The notes beneath the pieces were generated by a model that did no database searches, had not been told where the DNA came from, and saw only the letters and a list, made by a program, of their open reading frames with translations. Shown here in pieces: positions 45,432 through 54,763 of a stretch of DNA of 64,000 bases (its first letter is position 1; each line of letters begins with the position of its first letter). A program made the translations under genes and the position numbers. This stretch comes from Ruicaihuangia caeni (GTDB lineage Bacteria; Actinomycetota; Actinomycetes; Actinomycetales; Microbacteriaceae), in NCBI RefSeq assembly GCF_029952955.1, contig NZ_JASATX010000001.1, positions 434,001 to 498,000 on the forward strand, given 5' to 3'.

Positions 45432-46328
45432 TCAGGAGCGCGGGGGAGCGAACCGGGGATGTCGCACCATGCCTTCTTGAGCGACCGTGGCGACAAGCAC
45501 GCCGTCGCGCGTGAAGTAGTGCCCGAGGCTGAGTCCGCGCCCGCCGCTTGCGCTGGGCGACTCTGTGACGAAGAGCAGCCACTCGTCGACGCGGAACGGG
45601 CGATGCCACCACATCGCGTGATCGAGGCTCGCCGTCTTCACGCCCGGCGTCGTGAGCGCGATGCCATGGCGACGGAAGATCGGCTCGAGGATGCCGATAT
45701 CACTCGCGTAGGCCAGGGCGGCCCGATGGATCGCCTGGTCGTCGGGCATCTCGCCGAGTGCGCGCGTCCAGACCGCCTGGTGGGCCACCTGTTCATCGTC
45801 GACCGTGAAGTAGATGCTGTTCGGCACGTGTCGGAGGTCGAAGGGGAACTCCGAGGCGAGACGGCGCATGGCCTCGAAGTCGCTCGCACCGAGGAACTCA
45901 TGGGCGCTCTGGAGCGTCTCCGGCTCGGGAAGGTCGGCCGGCATCTCGGCCTGGTGCTCGAGCCCCGGGTCATCGTCTTGGAATGAGCAAAGGGTCGACA
46001 GGATCGGCAGCCCGTGCTGGTAGGCCTGCACCCGGCGGGTGCTGAACGAGCGCCCGTCGTGCGTGCGGTCGACGCTGAACGTGATCGGCAGCGCAGCGTC
46101 GCCCGGCCGCACGAAGTACCCGTGTAGCGAGTGGATCTCGCGGCCCTCGGCGACCGTGTACGAGGCTGCGCGAATCGCCTGCGCAAGCACCTGCCCACCG
46201 AAGACGCGTCCGTTGGGCATCCAGTGGCTCGGCCCGGTGAAGATGTCGGCGCTCGTGCGCGCGCCGGTGTCGGTCAATTCGAGGGTTCGGAGCAGACCGT
46301 CGATCCGTGAACGATGCTCAGGCGCCAT
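45432..46328 (-). CDS. tesB: Acyl-CoA thioesterase II
   Basis: 298 residues, double hotdog. FTGPSHWMPNGRVFGGQVLAQAIRAA is the first repeat's signature, with HSLHGYFVRPGD; the second contains ASLDHAMWWHRPFRVDEWLLF and GLSLGHYFTRDG. The catalytic triad (Asp in ASLDHAMWW, Ser/Thr and Gln in the second sheet) follows the TesB family. ATG 46328 lies 6 bases after a minus-strand TAAACT (leaderless). It hydrolyses medium- and long-chain acyl-CoA. Confidence 0.92.
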   Translation of the reverse strand: MAPEHRSRIDGLLRTLELTDTGARTSADIFTGPSHWMPNGRVFGGQVLAQAIRAASYTVAEGREIHSLHGYFVRPGDAALPITFSVDRTHDGRSFSTRRVQAYQHGLPILSTLCSFQDDDPGLEHQAEMPADLPEPETLQSAHEFLGASDFEAMRRLASEFPFDLRHVPNSIYFTVDDEQVAHQAVWTRALGEMPDDQAIHRAALAYASDIGILEPIFRRHGIALTTPGVKTASLDHAMWWHRPFRVDEWLLFVTESPSASGGRGLSLGHYFTRDGVLVATVAQEGMVRHPRFAPPRS

Positions 46329-46333
46329 TCAGG

Positions 46334-46340
46334 TAGTTTA
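46334..46340. promoter_or_regulatory. Overlapping divergent -10 boxes of tesB and the 46348 gene
   Basis: TAGTTT (plus, 46334-46339, 8 bases before ATG 46348) and TAAACT (minus, 46340-46335, 6 bases before ATG 46328) share five bases. The whole intergenic region between the two start codons is 19 bases. Confidence 0.55.
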
Positions 46341-46347
46341 GAGCCGA

Positions 46348-47028
46348 ATGAGCCCCACGTTTTCTCTCGTCGACCGCCAGTCGCTGGCAGACCTCCTCGT
46401 GTTCGCGGGTCGAGCCGCCCGCGTCGAAGAGGGGTCGATCCGGCTCATCGCCTCGGGCCGAGTGCTCGCCGTTTACGCTGCGGTGCTCTACCCGGTGGGG
46501 CTGCTCGATGAGACGCCCACAGTGCTCGGCCTCCGCACCTTCGCGCTCGCTGAGCACGCCGACTTCGACGTCGTGGTGCCGGTGCGGTCGTTGATCCAGC
46601 GGCTGGAATGGCTGCGTGGTGATGACTCGGCGGATGCCGAGGCAGTAGTCGAGGTGAGTGTTCCCCACGAGGTCCACAGCGTCACGTGGGCTGCGATCTC
46701 ACCGCCGCGCGGCGGCTGGCACAGCCTTGCGACGCTCGCACCGCAGACCCTCGAAGAGCGCGCCAAGACGGGAATCGACGAAGTCGCCTCGGCCGTTCCC
46801 GGATCGCTCGGCGAATCGCTCGTGCACCGTGTGCGTAGTGAGGTGTGGGGGAAACCCATGCCCGAAACGCCGGAGATCCCCGCCGGCGCCGCGTTCGCGG
46901 CATACAGTCTGGGCTTCCTCGGCGATGACCCTGTCCGCGTGCTCGAGGCCGCGCCGTGGACGCGCCTCACGACCACGCGCGGCCACGTTCTGGTTCGGCG
47001 CCGGGGGCGCGGTCCGACGGTGCGCTGA
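46348..47028 (+). CDS. Conserved hypothetical protein
   Basis: 226 residues, soluble, no signal. An N-terminal alpha/beta part (LADLLVFAGRAARVEEGSIRLIASGRVLAVYAAVLYP) and a C-terminal part with PRGGWHSLATLAPQTLEERAKTGIDEVASAVPGSLGE look like conserved actinobacterial proteins of unknown role. The 3' end overlaps the end of the FAD dehydrogenase gene (tail to tail, 62 bases). Leaderless start. Confidence 0.7.
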   Translation: MSPTFSLVDRQSLADLLVFAGRAARVEEGSIRLIASGRVLAVYAAVLYPVGLLDETPTVLGLRTFALAEHADFDVVVPVRSLIQRLEWLRGDDSADAEAVVEVSVPHEVHSVTWAAISPPRGGWHSLATLAPQTLEERAKTGIDEVASAVPGSLGESLVHRVRSEVWGKPMPETPEIPAGAAFAAYSLGFLGDDPVRVLEAAPWTRLTTTRGHVLVRRRGRGPTVR

Positions 47029-48727
47029 GCGGCGCCCCAGTCTGCTCGGCCAGATCGAGCTCGTCGGCGATCGCCCTTCCCGCGGTGCGCCCGGTGAAGA
47101 GGCATCCACCGAGGAACGTGCCCTCCAACGCCCGGTACCCGTGCATGCCGCCACCGCCGAATCCGCTCGCCTCGCCGACCGCGTAGAGGCCGGGCAGTGG
47201 CGTGCCGTCGTCTCGGAGCGCCCGAGCCGACAAGTCGGTCTGGATGCCGCCGAGGCTCTTCCGAGTGAGCACGTGCAGCTTGACCGCGATCAGAGGGCCG
47301 TTCGCCGGGTCCGAGAACCGGTGCGGGCGGGCAGCACGCACAAGTCGGTCACCGCGGTATGCGCGCGCAGCCCGGATCGCAGCGAGTTGAGGGTCCTTTC
47401 CGAACGAGTTCTCGAGTTGGGCGTCGCGCAGCTCCACTTCCCGGCGGATGTTGGCGGTGTCGAGCGGCGCCTCCGGCGAATGCCGCAGCATGCCCGCCAA
47501 GAGATCATCGAGGGTGTCGGCGACGACGAAGTCTGCGCCCTGCCGCTTGAACTGCTCGACCGGGATGGGCGCGCCGCGTCCGAGCCGCTGCCGCAGCAGG
47601 CTGAGCACGCTCTTGCCGGTGAGGTCGGGGTTCTGCTCGCTCCCCGACAGCGCGAACTCCTTCTCGATGATCCGCTGCGTCAGCACGAACCAGCTGTGGT
47701 CGTGCCCCGTGGCGCGCAGGTGCGCGAGCGTACCGAGCGTATCGGCGCCCGGGAATAGCGGCGCCGGCAAGCGCTTCCCGGTCGCGTCGAACCACAACGA
47801 TGAAGGGCCGGGGAGGATGCGGATGCCGTGCCCCGGCCACTCGGGATGCCAGTTCTCGATTCCCTCGACGTAGTGCCACATGCGGTCGCCGTTCACCAAC
47901 CGCGCGCCTGCCGTGGCGGCAGCGCCCAGCATCCGCCCGTCCACGAATGCGGGGACACCGGTGAGCATGCGCTCCGGCGGTCGGCCGAGGCGGGGCGGCC
48001 ATTGCGCCCGCACCATTCCGTGGTTGCCGCCGATACCGCCGCTGGCGATGACCACGGCCCTCGCGTGGGCTTCGAAGACGCCCACCGGGTCTCGGTTCGT
48101 TGCCCGACCGCGCAGGGCTTCGTCGTCGCGCAGCACGGTGCCGTGCACGCCGCCGACCCGACCATCGGTGATGAGCAATCCGTCGACGCGGTGCCGGAAG
48201 CGCACTTGGGCGCGACCCTTCCGAACAGCCGCCCAGAACTTGCGAGCGAACGGTTCGAGCAGGCCCGGGCCCGTGCCCCAGACGATGTGGAATCGCGGTA
48301 CAGAATTACCGGGGCCCGCGGCACCGTGGCCTCCGCGCTCGGCCCAGCCGACCACTGGGAAGAAACGGATGCCGTGGTCTCGCAACCACTCGCGCTTCTC
48401 GCTCGCCGCGAATCGAAGATACGCCTCGGCCCAATCGCGCGCCCACGAGTCCTCTGCGCGGTCGAAGCCGGCAGTGTCGCGCCAGTCCGTGTGCGCGAGC
48501 GCATGGCTGTCACGTACGCCCATTCGGCGCTGCTCCGGCGAATCGACGAGGAACAGCCCGCCGAACGACCACCAGGCCTGACCGCCGAAGTTCGCCTCCG
48601 ACTCCTGGTCGAGCAGGAGCACCTGTCTGCCTCGTTCGAGCAGTTCGCACGCGGCGACGAGCCCCGACAGGCCGGAGCCGATCACGATCGCATCGGGCTG
48701 CTCGTACGATCCCGTGTGTCGCCCCAT
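46967..48727 (-). CDS. FAD-binding dehydrogenase (KstD/fumarate reductase-like)
   Basis: 586 residues. Rossmann motif DAIVIGSGLSGLVAACELLERG (about 11-32) with the acidic D/E of RQVLLLDQE; WWSFGGLFLVDSPEQRR, VVIASGGIGGNHGMVR and YAVGEASGFGGGGMHGYRALEGTFLGGCLFTGR are marks of the flavoprotein subunit family that includes 3-ketosteroid delta-1-dehydrogenase and fumarate reductase. It is annotated in relatives as a FAD-binding dehydrogenase with no proven substrate. No steroid genes are near. RBS GGGAGG upstream. Its 3' end overlaps the neighbouring gene tail to tail. Confidence 0.85.
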   Translation of the reverse strand: MGRHTGSYEQPDAIVIGSGLSGLVAACELLERGRQVLLLDQESEANFGGQAWWSFGGLFLVDSPEQRRMGVRDSHALAHTDWRDTAGFDRAEDSWARDWAEAYLRFAASEKREWLRDHGIRFFPVVGWAERGGHGAAGPGNSVPRFHIVWGTGPGLLEPFARKFWAAVRKGRAQVRFRHRVDGLLITDGRVGGVHGTVLRDDEALRGRATNRDPVGVFEAHARAVVIASGGIGGNHGMVRAQWPPRLGRPPERMLTGVPAFVDGRMLGAAATAGARLVNGDRMWHYVEGIENWHPEWPGHGIRILPGPSSLWFDATGKRLPAPLFPGADTLGTLAHLRATGHDHSWFVLTQRIIEKEFALSGSEQNPDLTGKSVLSLLRQRLGRGAPIPVEQFKRQGADFVVADTLDDLLAGMLRHSPEAPLDTANIRREVELRDAQLENSFGKDPQLAAIRAARAYRGDRLVRAARPHRFSDPANGPLIAVKLHVLTRKSLGGIQTDLSARALRDDGTPLPGLYAVGEASGFGGGGMHGYRALEGTFLGGCLFTGRTAGRAIADELDLAEQTGAPLSAPSDRAPGAEPERGRAWS

Positions 48728-48857
48728 CGCGCGCCTCCCTCGCTCCGCTCCATCGCGGCGCGGACGCTCGGCCGGGGTGTGCTGAGAGTGACCCGCCTCA
48801 CCGGCATCCGTGCAGACAACCTAGCGAACGCCCGGGATCGCGCGCTCGCGGAACGGG

Positions 48858-50552
48858 TCAAGCTGAGGCGGGCGTGTCGTCCGTCTCCCTCGTGGGCTCG
48901 AGGTCGATGATCCGATCGATGAGTTCCGTGGGAGCGCCGGTGTGGGAGATCAGGAGCACCGTCCGATCGCCGGATGCCGCCAGCAGGTCCCGCAGCAGCG
49001 TCTCGGCGCGCGCGCCGTCGACATTCGCCGTCGGCTCGTCGAGCACCAGCACCGGGGCGTCGGCGAGCAGCGCTCGCGCCAGGGCGATGCGCTGGGCCTG
49101 ACCACCGGAGACGAGTGCGCCACGCTCTCCGACAGGAGCGTCGAGCCCACCCCGCGCCCGCACCCAGTCGCCGAGACCGACGCGTTCGAGCACTGCCAGA
49201 AGCTCCTCGTCGTCGGCCTCCGGCTTCGCGAACACCAGATTCTGCCTGAGATCGATGTCGAACAGCCACGGGGTCTGCTCGCAGAGCCCCACGATGCGGC
49301 GCACGGAATCGGGATGCAGCTCGCGCGCCTCGATGCCGCCGATCCGGTACGAGCTCTGATAGTCGATGAAGCGGACCAGTACATGCGCGAGCGTCGTCTT
49401 GCCCGACCCGCTGGGACCCTGCAGCAGCACACGCTCTCCTGGTGCAAGGGTCAGGTCGACGTCCTTGATCGCCGGCCGATCCGACCCGGGCCAGCGCGCG
49501 CTGAGCGACCGCAGGGCGATGTGCGGCGCTCCGGCCGGCACGGATGCCGGTCGAGCGGGTGCGACTGGGACGCCCGCTGGAGCCTCCGCCGGCACGGCGC
49601 CGGCCACGCGCTCGGCCCCGGCGTGTGCGATCCGCCTCGCCTGCATCACGAGGGGCACCGCACCGGCGACCTCGAACACCGCGAGAGGCACCATGGCGAC
49701 GACCGCGAACGCTGGTGCGCCGATGTCACCGGCGAAAAGGGACGGCGCAGCCACGAGCACCGATCCCAGTACTGCCGCCCCGCTCGCGAGCGCCATGACG
49801 GCTGCGGTGAGACCAGCGCCCGCAGCGGCACGCGCGCTCGCCCGCTGCAGTGCGTTCCCGAGTGCGAGCACGCGTTCGCGACTGGCTCCCTCAGCGTCGA
49901 ACGCCCGGAGGGTCTCGAAGGCGCCGAAGTGATCGAGCAGCGCATCGGCGAGGGCACCGCGCAGCGGGCCGATCGTGCGCTCGGCGCGTGCGGCCGCGAG
50001 TGACTGCGTCGTGACGGCGAGCACCACACCCACGATCAGGCACGCCAGCAGCACTCCGGCCGCCGAGGCGTCGAGCATTGCGATGCCGGTGACCGCAGCG
50101 GTCAGCACGACCAGGGTGCTGGCGAGCGGCTGGATCACACGCAGCGGATGCTCCTGCAGGTCGTCGACATCGTGCACGAGCCGGCTCAACAGCTCTCCGC
50201 GACGCAGCGCTCGGGTGCCGTCAGGCGCGATCGGAATGAGCCGAGAAAGGATGCCGGTGCGCAGTTCGGCGAGTTCACGGAACGCGGCGTCATGCCCGAG
50301 CAGGCGCTCGAGGTAGCGGAACACCGCACGAGAGAGCGCGAATGCGCGGACCCCGACGACTGCGAGCGAAAGGAAGAGAATGGGCGGCTGCTCAGAGGCG
50401 CGCGTGATGAGCCACGCCGAGCAGGCGAGCAGCGCGACCGTGCTCGCGGCGGAGAGCGCTCCGGCCGCGATCGCCGGTAGCAGGCGGTGAAGCGGGGGGC
50501 GAGCGAGTCCGAGCACCGCGCGAGCTGCCTGCGACAAGCGTGGTTCAGACAT
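48858..50552 (-). CDS. cydC: Heterodimeric ABC exporter subunit CydC
   Basis: 564 residues, membrane domain (six helices, about 20-300) plus ABC domain. Walker A GPSGSGKTT, signature VSGGQAQRIALARALL, Walker B VLVLDEPTANVD, H-loop SHTG. With CydD it exports glutathione/cysteine-type thiols (mycothiol-related in actinobacteria) needed for cytochrome bd assembly. The start overlaps the cydD end by 8 bases, giving cydABDC in one operon. Confidence 0.93.
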   Translation of the reverse strand: MSEPRLSQAARAVLGLARPPLHRLLPAIAAGALSAASTVALLACSAWLITRASEQPPILFLSLAVVGVRAFALSRAVFRYLERLLGHDAAFRELAELRTGILSRLIPIAPDGTRALRRGELLSRLVHDVDDLQEHPLRVIQPLASTLVVLTAAVTGIAMLDASAAGVLLACLIVGVVLAVTTQSLAAARAERTIGPLRGALADALLDHFGAFETLRAFDAEGASRERVLALGNALQRASARAAAGAGLTAAVMALASGAAVLGSVLVAAPSLFAGDIGAPAFAVVAMVPLAVFEVAGAVPLVMQARRIAHAGAERVAGAVPAEAPAGVPVAPARPASVPAGAPHIALRSLSARWPGSDRPAIKDVDLTLAPGERVLLQGPSGSGKTTLAHVLVRFIDYQSSYRIGGIEARELHPDSVRRIVGLCEQTPWLFDIDLRQNLVFAKPEADDEELLAVLERVGLGDWVRARGGLDAPVGERGALVSGGQAQRIALARALLADAPVLVLDEPTANVDGARAETLLRDLLAASGDRTVLLISHTGAPTELIDRIIDLEPTRETDDTPASA

Positions 50553-52197
50553 GTTCGAGCGCTCCTACCCGCACGACCGCGTCGGCGCGCCGCAACACCG
50601 ACTCCCGGTGGGCGACGACGACCACGATGCGACCCTCTGCCGCGAGCTCACGGAGAGAGGAGATCAGCGCGGTCTCGGCGGCTTCGTCGAGCGCCGAGCT
50701 CGGCTCGTCGAGGAGCAGCAACGGCAGATCCCGTTCGAGCAGGCGATAGAGGGCGCGGGCCACCGCGAGGCGCTGCGCCTGCCCTCCAGAGAGCCCAGAG
50801 CCTCCGGGACCCAGAGTGCGCTCCAGGGGCAGCCCTGCGAGGCCTGTGAGCGCCAAGCAGCGCTGCACGAGCAAGGTGTCGATGCGCCTCGCACCGAGCG
50901 TGACGTTGTCGATGATGGGGCCCGCGACCAGTTGTGGGCGCTGACCCGCCCATGCGATGCGATCGAGAGTCAACGGCGCACCGTCGAGCAGTACGAGGCC
51001 GGATGCCGGGGCGAAGCCGAGCAGCGCGTCCAGCACCGTGCTCTTGCCCGCGCCGCTCTCGCCGGCGATCGCGGAGACCTGGCCCCTTGCCGCATCCATG
51101 TCGAACGCGTCGACGATGCGCTGGTCGCCGCGCTGCACGGTGAGACCGCGCACGTGCAGTCCCGGGGGAGCGGGCGCCGCTGCAGAGAGCGAATCGACTC
51201 TCGCAGCATCCGTGTCGCCCGGCTCCGACTGCGCTCTGTGATCCGCTGCTTCTTCGATGATGGCGAACGCGCTCTCGGCTGCCGCCATGCCGTCGGCCGA
51301 TGCGTGGAATTGCGCACCGACGTTGCGAACCGGAAGGAACACCTCGGGGGCGAGCACGAGCACGAACAGCGCCGGCAAGAAGTCCATCGTGCCGTCGACG
51401 AGGCGGAGCCCGGCTGTCACCGCGACCAGGGCGACCGAGAGCGAACCCGCGAGTTCGAGCACGAACCCGCTCAGGAAAGTCACGCGCAGCACGCGCATGG
51501 TGCGACGACGGTAGTCGTGCGTCACGGCGCGGAGGCGAGTGACCTGCCGGTGCTGACGGCCGTGCAGGATCAAGGTGGCGAGGCCGCCGACGACTTCGAG
51601 GAACGCCCGCGCCAGCTCTTGGAGGGCTTCCCACTGGCGACGCTGCACGGCGCTCGTCGCGAGCCCGATGAGCACCATGAAGACGGGGATGAGCGGCAGC
51701 GCGAGCGCGACGATCACACCGCTCAACGGGTCCGCCGACCACATGGCCACGACCAGCAGCGGCGTCGCGATGCCGGTGAGGAGCAGCTGCGGCAGGTAGC
51801 GCGCGAAGTAGCCGTCGAGCGAATCAAGGCCCGCGCCGGCCACCGTGGCGAGCTCAGTGCTCGAGCGGTCGCGGAGCCGATCTGGCCCGAGGCTCGCTGC
51901 CGCCGCGAGCACCTGCTTGCGCAGCTCCTGCCGCACGCGAGCCGCACCCGCAAGACCCGTGAGCTCCCAGAGCCAGGCGGCGAGGGCGCGGACCACGACG
52001 CTCGCGGCGAAGAGCGCGATGAGACCGCGGAGCTCGAAGGCGTGTCTGCCCTCGATGAAACCGGTCACAAGGCCAGCGAGCGCCCATGCGAAACCGACGA
52101 TCGCTGCGGTCTGCACGATGCCGATCAACATGCCCGACGCGAGGAGCAGCCGGGCGGAGCGGGCGAAGCGGAGCAGCCGAGGGTCGAATGGGCGCAT
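50545..52197 (-). CDS. cydD: Heterodimeric ABC exporter subunit CydD
   Basis: 550 residues, membrane domain with six helices and an ABC domain. Walker A GESGAGKST, signature LSGGQAQRLAVARALY, Walker B LLLLDEPSSALD, H-loop AHRE. Starts 5 bases after cydB. With CydC it forms the thiol exporter required to mature the haem-containing bd oxidase. No truncated motif is seen. Confidence 0.93.
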   Translation of the reverse strand: MRPFDPRLLRFARSARLLLASGMLIGIVQTAAIVGFAWALAGLVTGFIEGRHAFELRGLIALFAASVVVRALAAWLWELTGLAGAARVRQELRKQVLAAAASLGPDRLRDRSSTELATVAGAGLDSLDGYFARYLPQLLLTGIATPLLVVAMWSADPLSGVIVALALPLIPVFMVLIGLATSAVQRRQWEALQELARAFLEVVGGLATLILHGRQHRQVTRLRAVTHDYRRRTMRVLRVTFLSGFVLELAGSLSVALVAVTAGLRLVDGTMDFLPALFVLVLAPEVFLPVRNVGAQFHASADGMAAAESAFAIIEEAADHRAQSEPGDTDAARVDSLSAAAPAPPGLHVRGLTVQRGDQRIVDAFDMDAARGQVSAIAGESGAGKSTVLDALLGFAPASGLVLLDGAPLTLDRIAWAGQRPQLVAGPIIDNVTLGARRIDTLLVQRCLALTGLAGLPLERTLGPGGSGLSGGQAQRLAVARALYRLLERDLPLLLLDEPSSALDEAAETALISSLRELAAEGRIVVVVAHRESVLRRADAVVRVGALEHV

Positions 52198-52202
52198 GGT
52201 GC

Positions 52203-53252
52203 TCAGCGCGCCGCCTCTTCAGCTGCCGACTGGTCGAGTTCGGCGTTCTCGATCGTCTGCCTGGTGATCCGCTTCCGGAAGACCCAGTACGTCCATCCCT
52301 GGTAGGCGAGGATGAGCGGCAAGAAGATCAGCGCGGTCCAGCTCATGACCGTCAACGTGTAGGGCGAGCTGGCGGCGTTCTCGATCGTCAGGCCGTTCGC
52401 GGCGTCGTTCGATGCCGGCATCACATCGGGGAATAGGGCCGCGAAGAGCGCGGCCACGGCGGTGGCGATCGATACGGCCATGAACGTGAACGACACGCCC
52501 TCGGCACCGCGCAGGTTCGCCAGCAGTGCTGCCACGAGCGATGCCGCCGCAACGGCGGCCAGGGGCCAGAACCAGCCCGCGCCGTGCGCGAACCCGGTCC
52601 ACAGCAAGAACGCCGCGGCGACCACGACTGTGATCGCTCCACTCCGTGCGGCCAATCGCTGCGCCCGTTCTCGGATCTCGCCGGCTGTCTTCAGCGTCAC
52701 GAACACCGCGCCATGCGTGAAGAACAGCATGAGCGTCGTGAGACCACCGAGCAGCGCATATGGGCTGAGCAGGTCGAAGAAGGTTCCGATGTAGTTGTGC
52801 TCGGCATCGAGCGGCACACCCTGCACGATGTTCGCGAAGGCGACGCCCCACAGCATGGCGGGCACGGCCGAGCCGATGATGATCATCAGATCGAAGCGGG
52901 CCTTCCAGCTGGCCTCGGGCCGCTGGTGGCGGTATTCGAACGACACGCCGCGCGCGATGAGCGCGAGGAGGATGACGAGCAAAGCGAGATAGAAGCCGCT
53001 GAAGAGCGTCGCGTACCACTCGGGGAACGCCGCGAAGAGCGCGGCGCCCGCGACGATGACCCATGTCTCGTTGAGATCCCACACCGGCCCGATGGTGTTG
53101 ATCAGCACGCGGCGGTCGACGTCGTCGCGTCCGAGGAACTGCAACGTCATCCCCACGCCGAAGTCGAATCCGTCGAGCACGAAGTAGCCGATGAACAGCG
53201 CCGCGACGATCCAGAACCAGAGGGTTGGGAGATCGAATCCTGCAAGATCCAT
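52203..53252 (-). CDS. cydB: Cytochrome bd ubiquinol/menaquinol oxidase subunit II
   Basis: 349 residues, eight to nine membrane helices. LWFWIVAALFIGYFVLDGFDFGVGMTLQFLGRDDVDRRVLINTIGPVWDLNETW is the CydB signature read in successive blocks (haem d/quinol contact region with DGFDFGVG and WDLNETW). Start ATG follows a strong AGGAGGACCCC. It lies 9 bases downstream of cydA and is essential for the oxidase. Menaquinol is the likely electron donor in this taxon. Confidence 0.94.
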   Translation of the reverse strand: MDLAGFDLPTLWFWIVAALFIGYFVLDGFDFGVGMTLQFLGRDDVDRRVLINTIGPVWDLNETWVIVAGAALFAAFPEWYATLFSGFYLALLVILLALIARGVSFEYRHQRPEASWKARFDLMIIIGSAVPAMLWGVAFANIVQGVPLDAEHNYIGTFFDLLSPYALLGGLTTLMLFFTHGAVFVTLKTAGEIRERAQRLAARSGAITVVVAAAFLLWTGFAHGAGWFWPLAAVAAASLVAALLANLRGAEGVSFTFMAVSIATAVAALFAALFPDVMPASNDAANGLTIENAASSPYTLTVMSWTALIFLPLILAYQGWTYWVFRKRITRQTIENAELDQSAAEEAAR

Positions 53253-53261
53253 GGGGTCCTC

Positions 53262-54686
53262 CTAGTAGACCGTCGTGGCGGGTTCGGCGCGTCCGGTCTG
53301 CTCGTCGACCGAGGGCGTGGCCGGTCCCTTCTGGATCGCTCGCACGATGAGTCGGAACTCGACGACCGCGAGGGTGCCGTAGACGAGCGTGAACGCGACC
53401 AGCGAGATCAGCACTTCAAGGCCGCTCACGTTCGGCGAGACGCCCGACTCCGTCGGCAGGAGCCCGAAGACGAGCCACGGTTGCCGTCCCATCTCGGTGA
53501 AGATCCAGCCGACGATCATGGCACCGAGCGACAGCGGGAACGACCAGATCGCAACGCCCCAGATGAGTCGCGGAGGGATGCGGAAGAGCCTCGGCTCGCG
53601 GCCGCCCCGGGTGAGCCACAGACCGACGGCGGCGATCGCCGCGTGCGCCAGGCCGAGACCGATCATCCAGCGGAACGACCAGTACGTGATCCAGATGATG
53701 GGCGTGTAGTCACCAGGCCCGTAGAGCGATTCGTACTGGCCCTGCAGATCGATGATGCCTTCGACGCAGCCGTCAAGGCTGTGCGTCGACAGCAGCGACA
53801 GCAGATATGGGATGCGAATGGAGAACAACTCGGTATATCCATCTGGTGTGCCCAGCGTGAACACCGAGAACGAGGCATCCGCTCCGCATACCGTGTTGAA
53901 GGTCGCCTCCGCAGCCGCCATCTTCATCGGCTGCGTCGCCACCATCGAGAGGCTGAGCTGATCGCCGAAGAACGTGGTGAGCGCGGCGGCGATCACCATC
54001 ATCCACAGTCCCAGCCGGAGCGCGGGTCGCATGCTCTCGCGGTGCTGTCCTCGGGCAAGATGCCACGCGGCAGCGCTGATGATGAGGCCGGCCGTCACCA
54101 TGAAGCAGGCGAAGATCGTGTGCGGGAAGGCCGCGAGCGCGACCGGGTTCGTCAGCAGCTCCCAGATGTCGACGAGCTCGGCTCGGCCCTTCGCCTCGTT
54201 GATGGCGTACCCGACCGGGTTCTGCATGAACGCGTTCGCGGCGATGATGAAGTACGCCGACAGCACTGTTCCGGCGGCCACGATCCAGATCGTCGCAAGG
54301 TGAAGACGGCGGGGGAGCTTGTCCCAGCCGAAGATCCACAACCCGATGAACGTCGCCTCGAGGAAGAAGGCGAGTAGGCCCTCGAGAGCGAGCGGTGCAC
54401 CGAACACGTCGCCGACGAATCGGGAGTACTCCGACCAGTTCATGCCGAACTGGAACTCCTGCACGATGCCCGTCACGACGCCCATCGCGAAGTTGATGAG
54501 GAAGAGGGTGCCGAAGAAGCGAGTGAGCTGCAGATAGACGACCTTGTCGGTGCGCACCCACGCCGTCTGGAAGATCGCCACCGTCGTCGCCATGCCGATC
54601 GTGATGGGTACGAAGAGGAAGTGGTAGATCGTGGTGAGCCCGAATTGCCACCGCGCGAGCAGCAGCGGGTCGAGGAGTTCGTTCAC
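53262..54686 (-). CDS. cydA: Cytochrome bd ubiquinol/menaquinol oxidase subunit I
   Basis: 474 residues, GTG 54686. About nine membrane helices. Haem-ligand His22 (TTIYHFLFVPITIG) and the conserved acids Glu102 and Glu110 (LEGLLAFFLEATFIG) sit 3 residues after their positions in the Escherichia protein; the haem b558 Met/His sites lie in FPHTIFACFMV and around MGRQPWLVFGLLPTESGVSPNVS. The Q-loop is short (no long insertion). First gene of cydABDC; the promoter region has a two-site operator shared with blaI. Terminal oxidase for low oxygen or respiratory stress. Confidence 0.94.
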   Translation of the reverse strand: MNELLDPLLLARWQFGLTTIYHFLFVPITIGMATTVAIFQTAWVRTDKVVYLQLTRFFGTLFLINFAMGVVTGIVQEFQFGMNWSEYSRFVGDVFGAPLALEGLLAFFLEATFIGLWIFGWDKLPRRLHLATIWIVAAGTVLSAYFIIAANAFMQNPVGYAINEAKGRAELVDIWELLTNPVALAAFPHTIFACFMVTAGLIISAAAWHLARGQHRESMRPALRLGLWMMVIAAALTTFFGDQLSLSMVATQPMKMAAAEATFNTVCGADASFSVFTLGTPDGYTELFSIRIPYLLSLLSTHSLDGCVEGIIDLQGQYESLYGPGDYTPIIWITYWSFRWMIGLGLAHAAIAAVGLWLTRGGREPRLFRIPPRLIWGVAIWSFPLSLGAMIVGWIFTEMGRQPWLVFGLLPTESGVSPNVSGLEVLISLVAFTLVYGTLAVVEFRLIVRAIQKGPATPSVDEQTGRAEPATTVY

Positions 54687-54702
54687 GCGCTCCGTCCGTT
54701 CT

Positions 54703-54737
54703 CTACAGGGCGTAGAAGTTTCTTCTACTGAGCGTAG
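54703..54737. promoter_or_regulatory. Two dyads CTAC-N5-GTAG between cydA and blaI (candidate BlaI operators)
   Basis: CTACAGGGCGTAG at 54703-54715 and CTACTGAGCGTAG at 54725-54737, centres 22 bp apart (two turns). The pair is itself an inverted repeat (GTAGAA-GTTTC-TTCTAC at the middle). The TACGCT at 54736-54731 (minus strand) is a likely cydA -10 box inside site 2, and the likely blaI -35 (54735-54740) also touches site 2. BlaI/MecI repressors bind dyads of this size, so this is a good candidate operator controlling both directions. Confidence 0.6.
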
Positions 54738-54757
54738 AGCATCGCCCGTGGTGCAGC

Positions 54758-54763
54758 TAAACT
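54758..54763 (+). promoter_or_regulatory. -10 box (TAAACT) of blaI-type gene, leaderless
   Basis: TAAACT followed by 7 bases and then ATG 54771. Confidence 0.6.

Noticed and set aside
52584-54377. 597-residue plus-strand ORF and the related 50551-52305 frame
   Set aside because: Antisense to cydA/cydB and cydD. Highly charged, repetitive shadow sequence.
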